A program made the translations under genes and the position numbers. Source: Streptomyces aureus (GTDB lineage Bacteria > Actinomycetota > Actinomycetes > Streptomycetales > Streptomycetaceae). From it: DNA of 64,000 bases. Under the pieces are notes generated by a model that worked only from the letters and a program-made list of their open reading frames with translations, was not told the DNA's origin and did no database searches. This document shows positions 9,005 through 16,945 of this stretch, piece after piece (the stretch's first letter is position 1; the number at the start of each line of letters is the position of its first letter). The stretch is from positions 823,871 through 887,870 of the forward strand of contig NZ_JNZD01000004.1 in NCBI RefSeq assembly GCF_000725495.1. The letters are read 5' to 3'.

Positions 9005-10357
9005 TCAGCCTCGGGCCAGGATGGCGTCGATCTTGCCGGAGGCGTCCTTGAGGAGCTGGTCGACGTCGGCGTCCTTCTTGGTCAGGACGGCGGACACGGC
9101 GGCGTCCAGGACGGAGTAGATCTGCTGGGCCTGCGGCGGCTCGATCTTCATCTGCAGGCTCTGGTTGCCGTCGAGGAAGGCCTGGTAGTTCTCCACGGGA
9201 ACGTTGGCGTTGGCCTTCTTGACCTGCTGGTCCTTGGCGTCGGCCGCTCCGGTGAACAGGCGCGGCTCGGGCAGGCCGACGGGCGCGTTGTTCTGCTTGG
9301 CGCGGGCGTAGTCGCCGAGGAAGCCCTTTCCGGGGGTCAGGAACATGTGGTCGAGCCACTTGAGGCCGGCCTTGATCTGAGCCGGGGTGTCCTTCTTGTT
9401 GAACATGTAGCCGTCACCGCCGATGAGCGTCCCCTTGCCGCCGGGCATCGGGGCCAGGGCCAGGTCGTTGTAGTTCCCGCCCTTCTCCTTGACGAGGATC
9501 GGGATGTTGTCGGGCGCGGAGAGGTACATGCCGAGCTTGCCGGCGCCCATCATCTGCTGGACGTCGTTGATGACCAGCAGCTGCTTGCTGCCCATGGAGT
9601 TGTCGGCCCAGCGCATGTCCTTCAGGTTCTGCAGGACCGCCTTGCCCTCGGGGGTGTCGACCGTGGCCTTCTTGCCGTCCTCGGAGACGACGTTCCCGCC
9701 CTGGGAGTAGACCTCGGCGGTGAAGTGCCAGCCGCCCTGGTTCTGGGCGCTGTAGTCGGCGTAGCCGACGGTCCCCTTGCCGAGCGCGGCGATCTTCTTG
9801 GCGTCCGCGCGCAGCTCCTCCCAGGTGGCCGGCGGCTTGTCCGGGTCGAGGCCGGCCTTCTTGAACAGGGCCTTGTTGTAGATCAGGCCCATCGAGTAGC
9901 CGGTGCGCGGGACGCCGTAGATCTTGCCGTCCACGGTGTAGATGTCGCGCAGCTGCTGCTGGATCGTGCCGTAGCTCTTCAGGTCCTTGACGTACGGCGT
10001 GATGTCGGCGGCCTGGTTGACGTCGACGACGTGCTTGACGTCGGTGAAGTACGTGTAGAACACGTCCTCCATCTGGCCTCCGGCGAGCTTGGCGTCGAAG
10101 GTCTTGGGGTCCTGGCACGGGAACGCGTCGTGGGTGACGACGTCGATGGCCGGGTTGGCCTTCTCGAAGGCCGCGACGTCGGCGTCGAAGAACGAGCGGT
10201 CGGTCTTCGCGCTCTTCGGCGGCTCGCAGTTGACGGTGATGCGGGTCTTTCCGTTGGCCGCATCGTCGTCGCCGCTCGAACCGCACGCGGCGGCGGTGAA
10301 CGCGACGGAGGACGCCATGAGCATGACGAAGCTACGGCGGAACCCGGTACTTCTCAT
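9005..10357 (-). CDS. Sugar ABC importer substrate-binding lipoprotein
   Basis: This family-1 extracellular solute-binding protein is 450 residues, normal for sugar-binding lipoproteins. The signal has a basic N-terminus (FRR), a hydrophobic stretch and the lipobox TAAAC with Cys25. The mature part follows the family pattern, for example DIYTVDGKIYGVP and YNKALFKKAGLDPDKPPATWEEL. The ATG at 10357 is preferred because the signal peptide begins there and AGGGG lies a few bases upstream. It is the first gene of the importer-glucosidase unit. The glucoside specificity is inferred from the GH13 neighbour. A CGCAAGA-type repeat about 95 bp upstream matches one in front of the LacI gene. Confidence 0.85.
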   Translation of the reverse strand: MRSTGFRRSFVMLMASSVAFTAAACGSSGDDDAANGKTRITVNCEPPKSAKTDRSFFDADVAAFEKANPAIDVVTHDAFPCQDPKTFDAKLAGGQMEDVFYTYFTDVKHVVDVNQAADITPYVKDLKSYGTIQQQLRDIYTVDGKIYGVPRTGYSMGLIYNKALFKKAGLDPDKPPATWEELRADAKKIAALGKGTVGYADYSAQNQGGWHFTAEVYSQGGNVVSEDGKKATVDTPEGKAVLQNLKDMRWADNSMGSKQLLVINDVQQMMGAGKLGMYLSAPDNIPILVKEKGGNYNDLALAPMPGGKGTLIGGDGYMFNKKDTPAQIKAGLKWLDHMFLTPGKGFLGDYARAKQNNAPVGLPEPRLFTGAADAKDQQVKKANANVPVENYQAFLDGNQSLQMKIEPPQAQQIYSVLDAAVSAVLTKKDADVDQLLKDASGKIDAILARG

Positions 10358-10450
10358 TGGTGGACCCCTTCGGGCTGGAGCGAGGAAGGCCCACGGCGGG
10401 CTTGCCGCCGTGTTCTGGCGCCGCACACTCAAGCACCGTCGACATCGGTC

Positions 10451-10470
10451 CGCAAGATGTCGCGCAGAAT
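10451..10470. promoter_or_regulatory. Candidate LacI operator upstream of the sugar-binding protein gene
   Basis: CGCAAGAT (10451-10458) and CGCAGAAT (10463-10470) lie 12 bp apart upstream of the binding-protein start. They resemble the two CGCAAGAAT copies beside the LacI start (11810 and 11821), which suggests both are bound by the same repressor. Confidence 0.45.
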
Positions 10471-10600
10471 CTGTAATTATTTGACAGCGGATGGGGGTGT
10501 CCGTGGCAGGGGGTTGCGTAGCGGAGTCATGGGTCCCGGTTCCGTGGGCGGGACGGGGGGTGGGGGCGCGGTCAGGGCTGCGCGGCCTCGCGCTTCGCCC

Positions 10601-10680
10601 TGCGCTCAGTCGTGCGCTCAGTCGTGCGCTCAGTCGTGCGCTCAGTCGTGCGCTCAGTCCTGCGCTCAGTCCTGCGCCTA
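10601..10680. repeat. 12-bp tandem repeat, six copies plus a partial one
   Basis: TGCGCTCAGTCG is repeated head to tail from 10601 to 10672 (four copies ending CG, then two ending CC), followed by a partial copy. The gap from 10358 to 10807 between the sugar-binding and LacI genes holds this minisatellite, a second degenerate Gly/Leu-rich-looking repeat (CTGGGGCTCGG-type units, about 10707-10815), and the operator-like repeat near 10451. I see no gene in it. Confidence 0.9.
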
Positions 10681-10807
10681 GCCGCGCGGCTGAGGTCCTT
10701 GGGCCAGCCCTGGGGGTTGGCGCTGGGGGTTGGCGCTGGGGCTCGGTTCTGTGGCTCAGCCCTGTGGGTCGGCTATGGGGCTCGGTTCTGGGGCCTGGTT
10801 CTGGGGC

Positions 10808-11806
10808 TCAGCTGCGGGGGGCCTGCGCGGTCGAGCCGCGCACCACCAGTTCCGGCTCGAACAGAAGCTCCTCGGGGGTCACGCTGCCGCCCCCGATCTG
10901 CGCGTTCAGCAGTTCCACCGCGGCGCGTCCCATGGCCTCGATCGGCTGGCGGACGGTGGTCAGCGGGGGCTCGGTGCAGTTCATGAACGCCGAGTCGTCG
11001 TAGCCGACCACGGAGATGTCGCCGGGGACGCTGAGCCCCTTGCGGCGCGCGGCCCGTACGGCGCCGAGCGCGAGCGGGTCGCTGGCGCAGATGATGCCGG
11101 TGACACCCCGGTCCAGCAGCCGCGCGGCCGCGGCCTGGCCGCCCTCCAGCGAGAACATCGCCCGCGCCACGTGCTCGTCCGGGAGGTCGGGCGCGAGGGC
11201 GCGGGCGGCCGCGAGCTTGCGGCCGGACGGCATGTGGTCGCCGGGGCCCAGGACCAGGCCGATCCGCTCGTGGCCGAGCGAGGCCAGATGACGCCATGCC
11301 TGCTCGACGGCCACGGCGTCGTCGCAGGACACGCACGGGAAACCGAGGTGCTCGATGGCGGCGTTGACCAGCACCACCGGGATGTTGCGGTCCGCCAGTT
11401 CGCGGTAGTGGTCGTGCGGGGCGTCGGCCTGCGCGTACAGGCCGCCGGCGAACACCACCCCGGAGACCTGCTGCTGGAGCAGCAGGTCCACGTAGTCCGC
11501 CTCGGAGACCCCGCCCTTGGTCTGGGTGCACAGCACCGGGGTGAGGCCGAGCTGGGCGAGCGCCCCGCCGATCACCTCGGCGAAGGCGGGGAAGATCGGG
11601 TTCTGCAGCTCGGGCAGGACGAGGCCGACGAGCCGCGCGCGTTCACCGCGCAGCTGGGTGGGCCGTTCGTAGCCGAGGACGTCCAGGGCGGAGAGGACCG
11701 CCTGCCGGGTGGAGTCCGAGACACCGGGCTTGCCGTTGAGCACCCGGCTGACCGTGGCCTCGCTGACCCCGACCTTCTTCGCCACCTGAGCAAGTCGTCG
11801 CGTCAT
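10808..11806 (-). CDS. LacI/GalR-family repressor of the adjacent sugar operon
   Basis: This 332-residue regulator has the LacI helix-turn-helix at its N-terminus (LAQVAKKVGVSEATVSRVLNGKPGVS, with the hinge helix near residue 50) followed by a periplasmic-binding-protein-like sensor domain. It lies just upstream of the binding-protein, permease and GH13 genes on the same strand, as malR does in Streptomyces malEFG loci, so it probably represses them and is released by a glucoside. No ribosome binding site is visible before the ATG; instead two 11-bp repeats abut the start codon, which suggests a very short leader and autoregulation. Confidence 0.85.
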   Translation of the reverse strand: MTRRLAQVAKKVGVSEATVSRVLNGKPGVSDSTRQAVLSALDVLGYERPTQLRGERARLVGLVLPELQNPIFPAFAEVIGGALAQLGLTPVLCTQTKGGVSEADYVDLLLQQQVSGVVFAGGLYAQADAPHDHYRELADRNIPVVLVNAAIEHLGFPCVSCDDAVAVEQAWRHLASLGHERIGLVLGPGDHMPSGRKLAAARALAPDLPDEHVARAMFSLEGGQAAAARLLDRGVTGIICASDPLALGAVRAARRKGLSVPGDISVVGYDDSAFMNCTEPPLTTVRQPIEAMGRAAVELLNAQIGGGSVTPEELLFEPELVVRGSTAQAPRS

Positions 11807-11808
11807 GC

Positions 11809-11830
11809 GCGCAAGAATAGCGCAAGAATT
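11809..11830. promoter_or_regulatory. Tandem 11-bp repeat at the LacI start, candidate autoregulatory operator
   Basis: GCGCAAGAATA (11809-11819) and GCGCAAGAATT (11820-11830) are direct repeats one helical turn apart, 3 bp upstream of the LacI start codon, followed by GCAAACTGCTTGC. Similar half-sites precede the sugar-binding protein gene. Confidence 0.5.
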
Positions 11831-12026
11831 GCAAACTGCTTGCGTAAGGGGTCGGCTCGTTCGTGTTCACAGGAAGCGTGGGTGGGGGGCGGGTCGTCGT
11901 GGTGGCGGCTACTGCTCTTGGCCGCTGTCGGCTTGCCTGTGTTGTGGCTTCTTGGGCGGCTGCGCTTGGTTTCGTAGGTGCGGTGGTTCCTTCGGGTGCG
12001 GGCCATAGTCTGCAACAAGGGGTTCC

Positions 12027-12716
12027 TCAGGGCGCCGCCCACAGGCCGCGGACATGGCCGAGGTGGCGGGTCATCACCGCGCGCACGGCGCGTTCGTCCC
12101 GCTCCAGGAGCGCGTCGAGGAGCTCGAGGTGCTCCCGCGCCGATTCCTCCAGACGGCCCGCCCGGACCAGCGCATCGAGCCCGTACAGGCGCGAGCGCTT
12201 GCGCAGGTCGCCCACGACCTCGACCAGGTGGGAGTTGCCCGCCAGCGCCAGCAGACCCAGGTGGAAGCGGATGTCCGCCTCCACATAGGCGATCAGGTCG
12301 CCGGCCGCCGCCGCGGTCACGATCTCCCGGGCCGCCGGGCGCAGCGCCTCCAGCGACACGGGGTCCGCCGTCGCCGCCAGACCCACGACCGTGGGAACCT
12401 CGATGAGCGAGCGGATGTGGGTGTATTCGTCGAGCTGCTTCTCCGAGACGGCCGTCACCCGGAAACCCTTGTTCGGGACCGTGTCGACCAGTCCCTCCTT
12501 GGCCAGGTCGAGCATCGCCTCGCGGACCGGCGTCGCCGAGACGCCGAACCGGGCCGCTAGCGTCGGCGCCGAGTAGACCTCGCCGGGCCGCAGCTCTCCC
12601 GCGATCAGCGCGGCGCGCAGCGCGTCGGCCACGCGCTCGCGGTAGCTGCTCCGCCTGCCGCCCAGCGTGGGCAGGTCGGGAGCGGCTGAGGGTGCGCTGC
12701 TGCGCTGGGCGGCCAT
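12027..12716 (-). CDS. GntR-family regulator, FadR/FCD type, of the hydroxyproline cluster
   Basis: The 229-residue product has an N-terminal winged helix (YRERVADALRAALIAGELRPGEVYSAPTLAARFGVSATPVREAM) and a C-terminal all-helical FCD effector domain (EYTHIRSLIE, with the metal-binding pattern D-x3-H at ADIRFHLGLL). FCD proteins bind organic or amino acid-like effectors. The ATG at 12716 follows GAGGAG at good spacing. It is the last gene of a minus-strand series of hydroxyproline catabolic genes, so it is the likely repressor of the cluster. A candidate operator lies at 12785-12793. Confidence 0.85.
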   Translation of the reverse strand: MAAQRSSAPSAAPDLPTLGGRRSSYRERVADALRAALIAGELRPGEVYSAPTLAARFGVSATPVREAMLDLAKEGLVDTVPNKGFRVTAVSEKQLDEYTHIRSLIEVPTVVGLAATADPVSLEALRPAAREIVTAAAAGDLIAYVEADIRFHLGLLALAGNSHLVEVVGDLRKRSRLYGLDALVRAGRLEESAREHLELLDALLERDERAVRAVMTRHLGHVRGLWAAP

Positions 12717-12784
12717 CGGGGTCTCCTCGTACGGGCCTCGGTGCCGCTCAGGGGCCTCGTTCTCCTGCCCTGCGGCACTGTGCC

Positions 12785-12793
12785 ATGTCACGT
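12785..12793. promoter_or_regulatory. Candidate GntR operator 1 (ATGTSACRT motif)
   Basis: ATGTCACGT occurs in front of the GntR gene. Close matches occur in front of the DapA-family gene (15127-15135) and the dehydrogenase operon (18103-18111). Confidence 0.45.
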
Positions 12794-12835
12794 CTTATCG
12801 GGGTTCCCAGTATCCACGGACCGGCGCGGGGCCGC

Positions 12836-13789
12836 TCACAGGACGAACCCCGCCGGGAACGGGTCCGTCGGGTCGAGCAGGTACTGGGCGGTTCCCGTGA
12901 TCCATGCGCGTCCCGTGAAGCTGGGCAGCACCGCCGGGAGCCCGGCGACCTCTGTGGTGCCGAGCAGTCGTCCCGTGAACCGTGTGCCGATGAACGACTC
13001 GTTCACGAACTCGGTGTCCAGCGGGAGTTCACCGCGGGCGTGCAGCTGGGCCATGCGCGCGCTGGTGCCCGTGCCGCAGGGCGAGCGGTCGAACCAGCCG
13101 GGGTGGATCGCCATCGCGTGCCGCGAGTAGCGGGCCGTCGCTCCGGGCGCGTACAGGTGGACGTGGTGGCAGCCCTGGATGGACGGGTCCTCGGGGTGCA
13201 CGGGGCCGCCGTCGGCGTTGACCGCGTCCATGAGCGCGAGCCCGGCCGCCAGGATCTCGTCCTTGCGGGAGCGGTCGAAGGGCAGGCCGAACTGCTCCAG
13301 CGGCAGGATCGCGTAGAAGTTCCCGCCGTAGGCCAGGTCGTAGGTCACGGTACGGCCGTCGGCGAGTGTCGCCTTGCGGTCGAGGGCGACGGCGAACGAG
13401 GGCACGTTCTTGAGCGTGACCTCCTTGGCCGCGCCGTCCTCCACGGCGACCTCGGCCACGACGAGGCCGGCCGGGGTGTCGAGCCGGATCGTGGTGACGG
13501 GTTCGACGACCTCGACCATGCCGGTCTCCACCAGCACGGTCGCCACGCCGATCGTGCCGTGTCCGCACATCGGGAGATAGCCCGAGACCTCGATGTAGAT
13601 CACGCCGTAGTCGCAGTCGGGCCGGGTGGGCGGCTGGAGGATCGCCCCGCTCATTGCCGCGTGGCCGCGCGGCTCGTTCATGAGGAGTTGCTTGATGTCG
13701 TCGCGGTGCTCGCGGAAGTAGAGCCGCCGCTCGTTCATGGTCGCGCCGGGGATGGTGCCGATGCCGCCGGTGATCACCCGGGTCGGCAT
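12836..13789 (-). CDS. 4-hydroxyproline 2-epimerase / proline racemase family
   Basis: This cytoplasmic enzyme of the proline racemase fold would convert trans-4-hydroxy-L-proline to cis-4-hydroxy-D-proline. Both catalytic cysteines are present: MCGHGTIG (first) and SPCGTGTSAR (second). The frame matches the family from TEGMPTRVITGG onwards. Most relatives have 10-15 more residues, ending in a conserved His-Thr pair, before this point. Here the codons before ATG 13789 read HRTTEG, preceded by a run rich in Arg, Pro and Ala. An in-frame ATG at 13882 has no ribosome binding site, while GAGG lies only 2 nt from ATG 13789. The N-terminus is therefore uncertain and may be damaged. Confidence 0.85.
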   Translation of the reverse strand: MPTRVITGGIGTIPGATMNERRLYFREHRDDIKQLLMNEPRGHAAMSGAILQPPTRPDCDYGVIYIEVSGYLPMCGHGTIGVATVLVETGMVEVVEPVTTIRLDTPAGLVVAEVAVEDGAAKEVTLKNVPSFAVALDRKATLADGRTVTYDLAYGGNFYAILPLEQFGLPFDRSRKDEILAAGLALMDAVNADGGPVHPEDPSIQGCHHVHLYAPGATARYSRHAMAIHPGWFDRSPCGTGTSARMAQLHARGELPLDTEFVNESFIGTRFTGRLLGTTEVAGLPAVLPSFTGRAWITGTAQYLLDPTDPFPAGFVL

Positions 13790-13969
13790 GCCCTCGGTGG
13801 TCCGGTGGGTGGGTCGGGGCCGTGCCGGTGCATCAGCCCGTCGCCGTCGGACAGAGATGTGAGCGTTAGTGGCGACGGGCATCGATGTACCGGCACGTCC
13901 CCTCCCGCCGTATGCCGACTGCGGGTGCGTGGTGGCTTGCGCGAGATCCAGCCCTGGCCCCGCAATGTC

Positions 13970-14057
13970 CCACCCCCGGCCCAGCAACGTTCCACTCCCG
14001 ACCCGGGAACCCTCCACCCCCGGCCCAGCAACGTTCCACTCCCGGCCCGGGAACCTT
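13970..14057. repeat. 44-bp direct repeat, two copies and a partial third
   Basis: The 44-bp unit starting CCACCCCCGGCCCAGCAACG occupies 13970-14013 and 14014-14057 with only two or three differences, and a third partial copy follows at 14058. This and the element at 14081 fill most of the gap 13790-14196, in which I see no gene. Confidence 0.85.
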
Positions 14058-14080
14058 CCAGCCCCGGCCGGGGAAATCTC

Positions 14081-14125
14081 AGCCCCTCCGGCGTTTGAGG
14101 AGCGGGGGTCCGGGGGCGGAGCCCC
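14081..14125. repeat. Dispersed Streptomyces intergenic repeat (CCGGCGTTTGAGG element)
   Basis: The run beginning AGCCCCTCCGGCGTTTGAGG and ending in a G-rich then GAGCCCC stretch closely resembles a short element that I recall from many Streptomyces intergenic regions. Its right half can fold into a GGGG/CCCC hairpin and could act as a terminator for the minus-strand DapA-family gene. Confidence 0.55.
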
Positions 14126-14196
14126 AGGTACGGGTCGGGTAGGGGCGGAGGGGGCGAAAGAAGGCTTGGTGGGCTGAGGGGAGGGGCGGTGGCCGC

Positions 14197-15099
14197 TCAG
14201 GCAAGTCCCGCGGCGACCGCACGTTCCGTGGCCAGGCGCACCGCCGCCTCCTGCTCGGGCAGCAACGGAACGCGCGGCGGACGCACCGGGCCCCCGTGGC
14301 GGCCGACGACGTCCATGGACAGCTTGATGGCCTGGACGAACTCGACCCGCGAGTCCCAGCGCAGCAACGGGTGCAACTGCCGATACAGCTTGCCCGCCGT
14401 GTCGAGGTCGCCCGCGACGGCGGCGCGGTACAGCTCGACGCTCGCCCGGGGCAACGCGTTCGGATACCCGGCCACCCAGCCTTTGGCGCCCGCGACGGCC
14501 AGTTCGAGCAGGACGTCGTCAGCCCCGATCAACAGGTCCAAATCTGGAGCGAGTTCGGCGATCCGGTAGGCCCGGCGTACGTCCCCGGAGAACTCCTTGA
14601 CGGCCTGGATGAAGCCGCCCGCGTGCAGTCGCGCGAGGAGTTCGGGCACCAGGTCGACCTTGGTGTCGATGGGGTTGTTGTACGCGACGACCGGGACGCC
14701 GACCTGGGAGACCTCCTCGTAGTGCGCGAGGACGGAACGCTCGTCGGCACGGTAGGCGTTGGGCGGCAGCAGCATCACGGCCCCGCAGCCCGCGTCCCTG
14801 GCCTGCTCGGCCCAGCGGCGTGCCTCGGCCGAGCCGTAGGCGGCGACGCCCGGCATCACCCGGGACCCGCCGATCGCGGCGACGGCGGTCTCGACGACCG
14901 AGGCACGCTCCTCGGGGGTGAGTACCTGGTACTCGCCGAGGGAACCGTTGGGCACGACCCCGTCGCAGCCGTTCTCGACGAGCCAGGTGCAGTGTTCGGC
15001 GTAGCGGCCGTGGTCGATCGAGAGGTCGTCGTTCAGCGGGAGGGCGGTGGCCACGAGGACTCCGTGCCAGGGACGGTGACTGTCGGGGGTGACCGTCAT
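14197..15099 (-). CDS. DapA-family aldolase/deaminase, probable 1-pyrroline-4-hydroxy-2-carboxylate deaminase
   Basis: This 300-residue (beta/alpha)8 Schiff-base enzyme belongs to the dihydrodipicolinate synthase family. The Schiff-base lysine is in AVKEFSGD and the catalytic tyrosine in VVAYNNP; the usual GGTGE loop is GSLGEY here. On its own it could be any DapA-like lyase, but it lies between the hydroxyproline epimerase and dehydrogenase genes, where the deaminase that makes alpha-ketoglutarate semialdehyde is expected. The ATG at 15099 follows AAGGAA by 7 nt and skips 12 unsupported in-frame residues. Confidence 0.82.
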   Translation of the reverse strand: MTVTPDSHRPWHGVLVATALPLNDDLSIDHGRYAEHCTWLVENGCDGVVPNGSLGEYQVLTPEERASVVETAVAAIGGSRVMPGVAAYGSAEARRWAEQARDAGCGAVMLLPPNAYRADERSVLAHYEEVSQVGVPVVAYNNPIDTKVDLVPELLARLHAGGFIQAVKEFSGDVRRAYRIAELAPDLDLLIGADDVLLELAVAGAKGWVAGYPNALPRASVELYRAAVAGDLDTAGKLYRQLHPLLRWDSRVEFVQAIKLSMDVVGRHGGPVRPPRVPLLPEQEAAVRLATERAVAAGLA

Positions 15100-15126
15100 G
15101 AGGTGTTCCTTCCAAGTGGTCGTGGG

Positions 15127-15135
15127 GTGTGACAT
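15127..15135. promoter_or_regulatory. Candidate GntR operator 2 (ATGTSACRT motif)
   Basis: GTGTGACAT, 28 bp upstream of the DapA-family start, is the second copy of the motif shared across the hydroxyproline cluster. Confidence 0.4.
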
Positions 15136-15177
15136 TGCACTGTGTGAAGGTGTGGGCTTGCGGGCCGGCGGGCTGGG

Positions 15178-16653
15178 TCATGGGTGCGTCGGCTTGGGCG
15201 GCTGGGTGTCGCGGCCGGGGGCGTGGTCGTTGCCGTCGTCATGGCTCTCGTCGTCGTCCGCACCCGCTCGGGCGAGTTCGCCTAGTGGCACCGGGCGGGC
15301 CGGCATCCTTCGTGCGGGCGTCTGTTCGCAGCCGGTCAGGCCGGCGACGGCGGGCTCGCAGATCCGGCCCTGGCACCATCCCATTCCGGCTCGGGTGAGC
15401 AGTTTGACCGTCCGCAGGTCGCCTGCGCCGAGGTCGGTGACGGCCTCGCGGACGCGGCCGGCCGTGACCTCCTCGCAGCGGCACACGACGGTGTCGTCGG
15501 TGACCTGGTCGGCCCAGTGAAGGGGCGGTCGGTACACCGTGTCGAGCGCTGCCGCGAAACGGCGCGTTCGCGTCCGGACTCGTGCGGCCGGGCTGGGGTC
15601 GGGTGCGGTGCCGTGCAGTCGGGCGGCCGCCGACCGGCCCGCGATATGGCCCTCGGCCAGGGCCAGTTCGGCGCCACCGATGCCCGTGGTCTCACCCGCG
15701 GCCCAGACGCCGGGTACGTCGGTGCGCTGTTCGTCGTCCACGGAGACGTTCACCCCGTCGACGCGGCAGCCGAGCGCCTCGGCGAGGTCGGTGTGCGGGA
15801 TCATCCCGTGCCCGACGGCGAACGCCTCGCACGGGATGCTGCGCGCGGTGCCGGGCCGTACCCGCCCGTCGGGGCCGAGTGCGGCGACGGTGACGGCTTC
15901 GAGGTGCCCCTCCCCCTGTGCCTCGACGACGGTGTGCCGTGGAAGGAACGGGATGCGGTGGCGCAGCAGTTGGAACGCGTACAAGGCTCCCTCGACGGCC
16001 TTGCCCGGGGCGGACGCCAGCGCCACCGCCGCGCGCGACAGCCTTCGGGGGTCGAGGGATTCCACGAGCGCCGCCACTTCGACCCCGGCGGCCGACAGTC
16101 CGGTGGCGACGGGCAGCAGCAGCGGCCCGCTCCCCGCGACGACGGCCCTGCGGCCGGGCACGACGAGACCGCCCTTGAGCATGGCCTGGGCCCCGCCCGC
16201 GGTCACCACCCCGGGCAGGGTCCAGCCCGGGAAGGGCAGCACCTTCTCGTATCCCCCGGTGGCCAGGAGCACGGCGTCGGCGCGCACGGCGACGGAGCGC
16301 TCCTGAAGCGGGCCGATGAGCGCGTGGACGGTGAATCCCGGTCCGGCACCTGGTGCCTGACCCGTCCGCTCGACCGTCCAGACGTGGTGGTCCGGCAGGT
16401 GCTCGACCGTGCCCGCCTCCAGGTGTGCCGCGAGCCCCTGTTCCAGGCGGCTCCACGTGCTCCACCGATGGTGCAGGGCCGAGGGGCGCCTGGCGCCGAG
16501 GCCGCTCGCGGGGCGGCGGTAGAACTGTCCGCCCGCCTCCGGGGCCGCGTCGATCAGCGTCACTTGGACACCGCGCGCCGCCGCGGCCAGACAGGCGGCG
16601 AGACCGGCCGGCCCCGCGCCGATCACCGCGAGCCGGTGGGGTCCGTCAGTCAT
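15178..16653 (-). CDS. D-hydroxyproline dehydrogenase alpha subunit, FAD/[2Fe-2S] oxidoreductase
   Basis: This 491-residue protein starts with a dinucleotide-binding Rossmann motif (GAGPAGLAACLAAAARG) and has a second nucleotide site (VVAGSGPLLLPVATGL). Near the C-terminus a BFD-like [2Fe-2S] module is visible, C-R-C at about residue 390 and C-x4-C in GWCQGRICEP. This layout is that of the larger subunit of heteromeric amine dehydrogenases such as HcnB, sarcosine oxidase alpha-like proteins and LhpF. With the two upstream genes it would oxidise D-hydroxyproline to pyrroline-4-hydroxy-2-carboxylate. It overlaps the ferredoxin-like gene by 8 bp. The last 35 residues are a charged, Asp/His-rich tail. 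Confidence 0.85.
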   Translation of the reverse strand: MTDGPHRLAVIGAGPAGLAACLAAAARGVQVTLIDAAPEAGGQFYRRPASGLGARRPSALHHRWSTWSRLEQGLAAHLEAGTVEHLPDHHVWTVERTGQAPGAGPGFTVHALIGPLQERSVAVRADAVLLATGGYEKVLPFPGWTLPGVVTAGGAQAMLKGGLVVPGRRAVVAGSGPLLLPVATGLSAAGVEVAALVESLDPRRLSRAAVALASAPGKAVEGALYAFQLLRHRIPFLPRHTVVEAQGEGHLEAVTVAALGPDGRVRPGTARSIPCEAFAVGHGMIPHTDLAEALGCRVDGVNVSVDDEQRTDVPGVWAAGETTGIGGAELALAEGHIAGRSAAARLHGTAPDPSPAARVRTRTRRFAAALDTVYRPPLHWADQVTDDTVVCRCEEVTAGRVREAVTDLGAGDLRTVKLLTRAGMGWCQGRICEPAVAGLTGCEQTPARRMPARPVPLGELARAGADDDESHDDGNDHAPGRDTQPPKPTHP

Positions 16654-16945
16654 CGTGACCGGTGCCCTCCTGCGTGCGGATCGCGTCGCCGGGGGCGAGC
16701 CTGACCAGGCAGGCCCGCTGGTTCGGGCGGTCGTTGACCGTGACGAGGCAGTCGAAGCAGACGCCGATGCCGCAGAAGACCCCGCGGGGGCGCCCGGTCC
16801 CGCGGGTGGTGCGCCACGAGGTCACGCCCTCGGCCCACAGCGCGGCGGCGACGGTCCGGCCGGGCAGCACATCGATCGTCCGGCCGTCGAGGGTGACGGT
16901 GAAGGCGGGGCCGGGTTCGGCCCGTACGAGGTCCAGGGGGTTCAC
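16646..16945 (-). CDS. D-hydroxyproline dehydrogenase small [2Fe-2S] subunit
   Basis: This 99-residue subunit resembles the plant-type ferredoxin-like gamma subunit (HcnA/LhpE). Its cluster ligands are C-x4-C-x2-C in FCGIGVCFDC and a later Cys in NQRACLV. It starts with GTG at 16945, sharing GTGA with the stop of the upstream oxidoreductase gene, and its 3' end overlaps the alpha-subunit gene by 8 bp, so three subunits are translated together. Confidence 0.88.
   Translation of the reverse strand: MNPLDLVRAEPGPAFTVTLDGRTIDVLPGRTVAAALWAEGVTSWRTTRGTGRPRGVFCGIGVCFDCLVTVNDRPNQRACLVRLAPGDAIRTQEGTGHDD

Noticed and set aside
10601..10680. CRISPR array
   Set aside because: Units are only 12 bp and contiguous, with no spacers and no cas genes.
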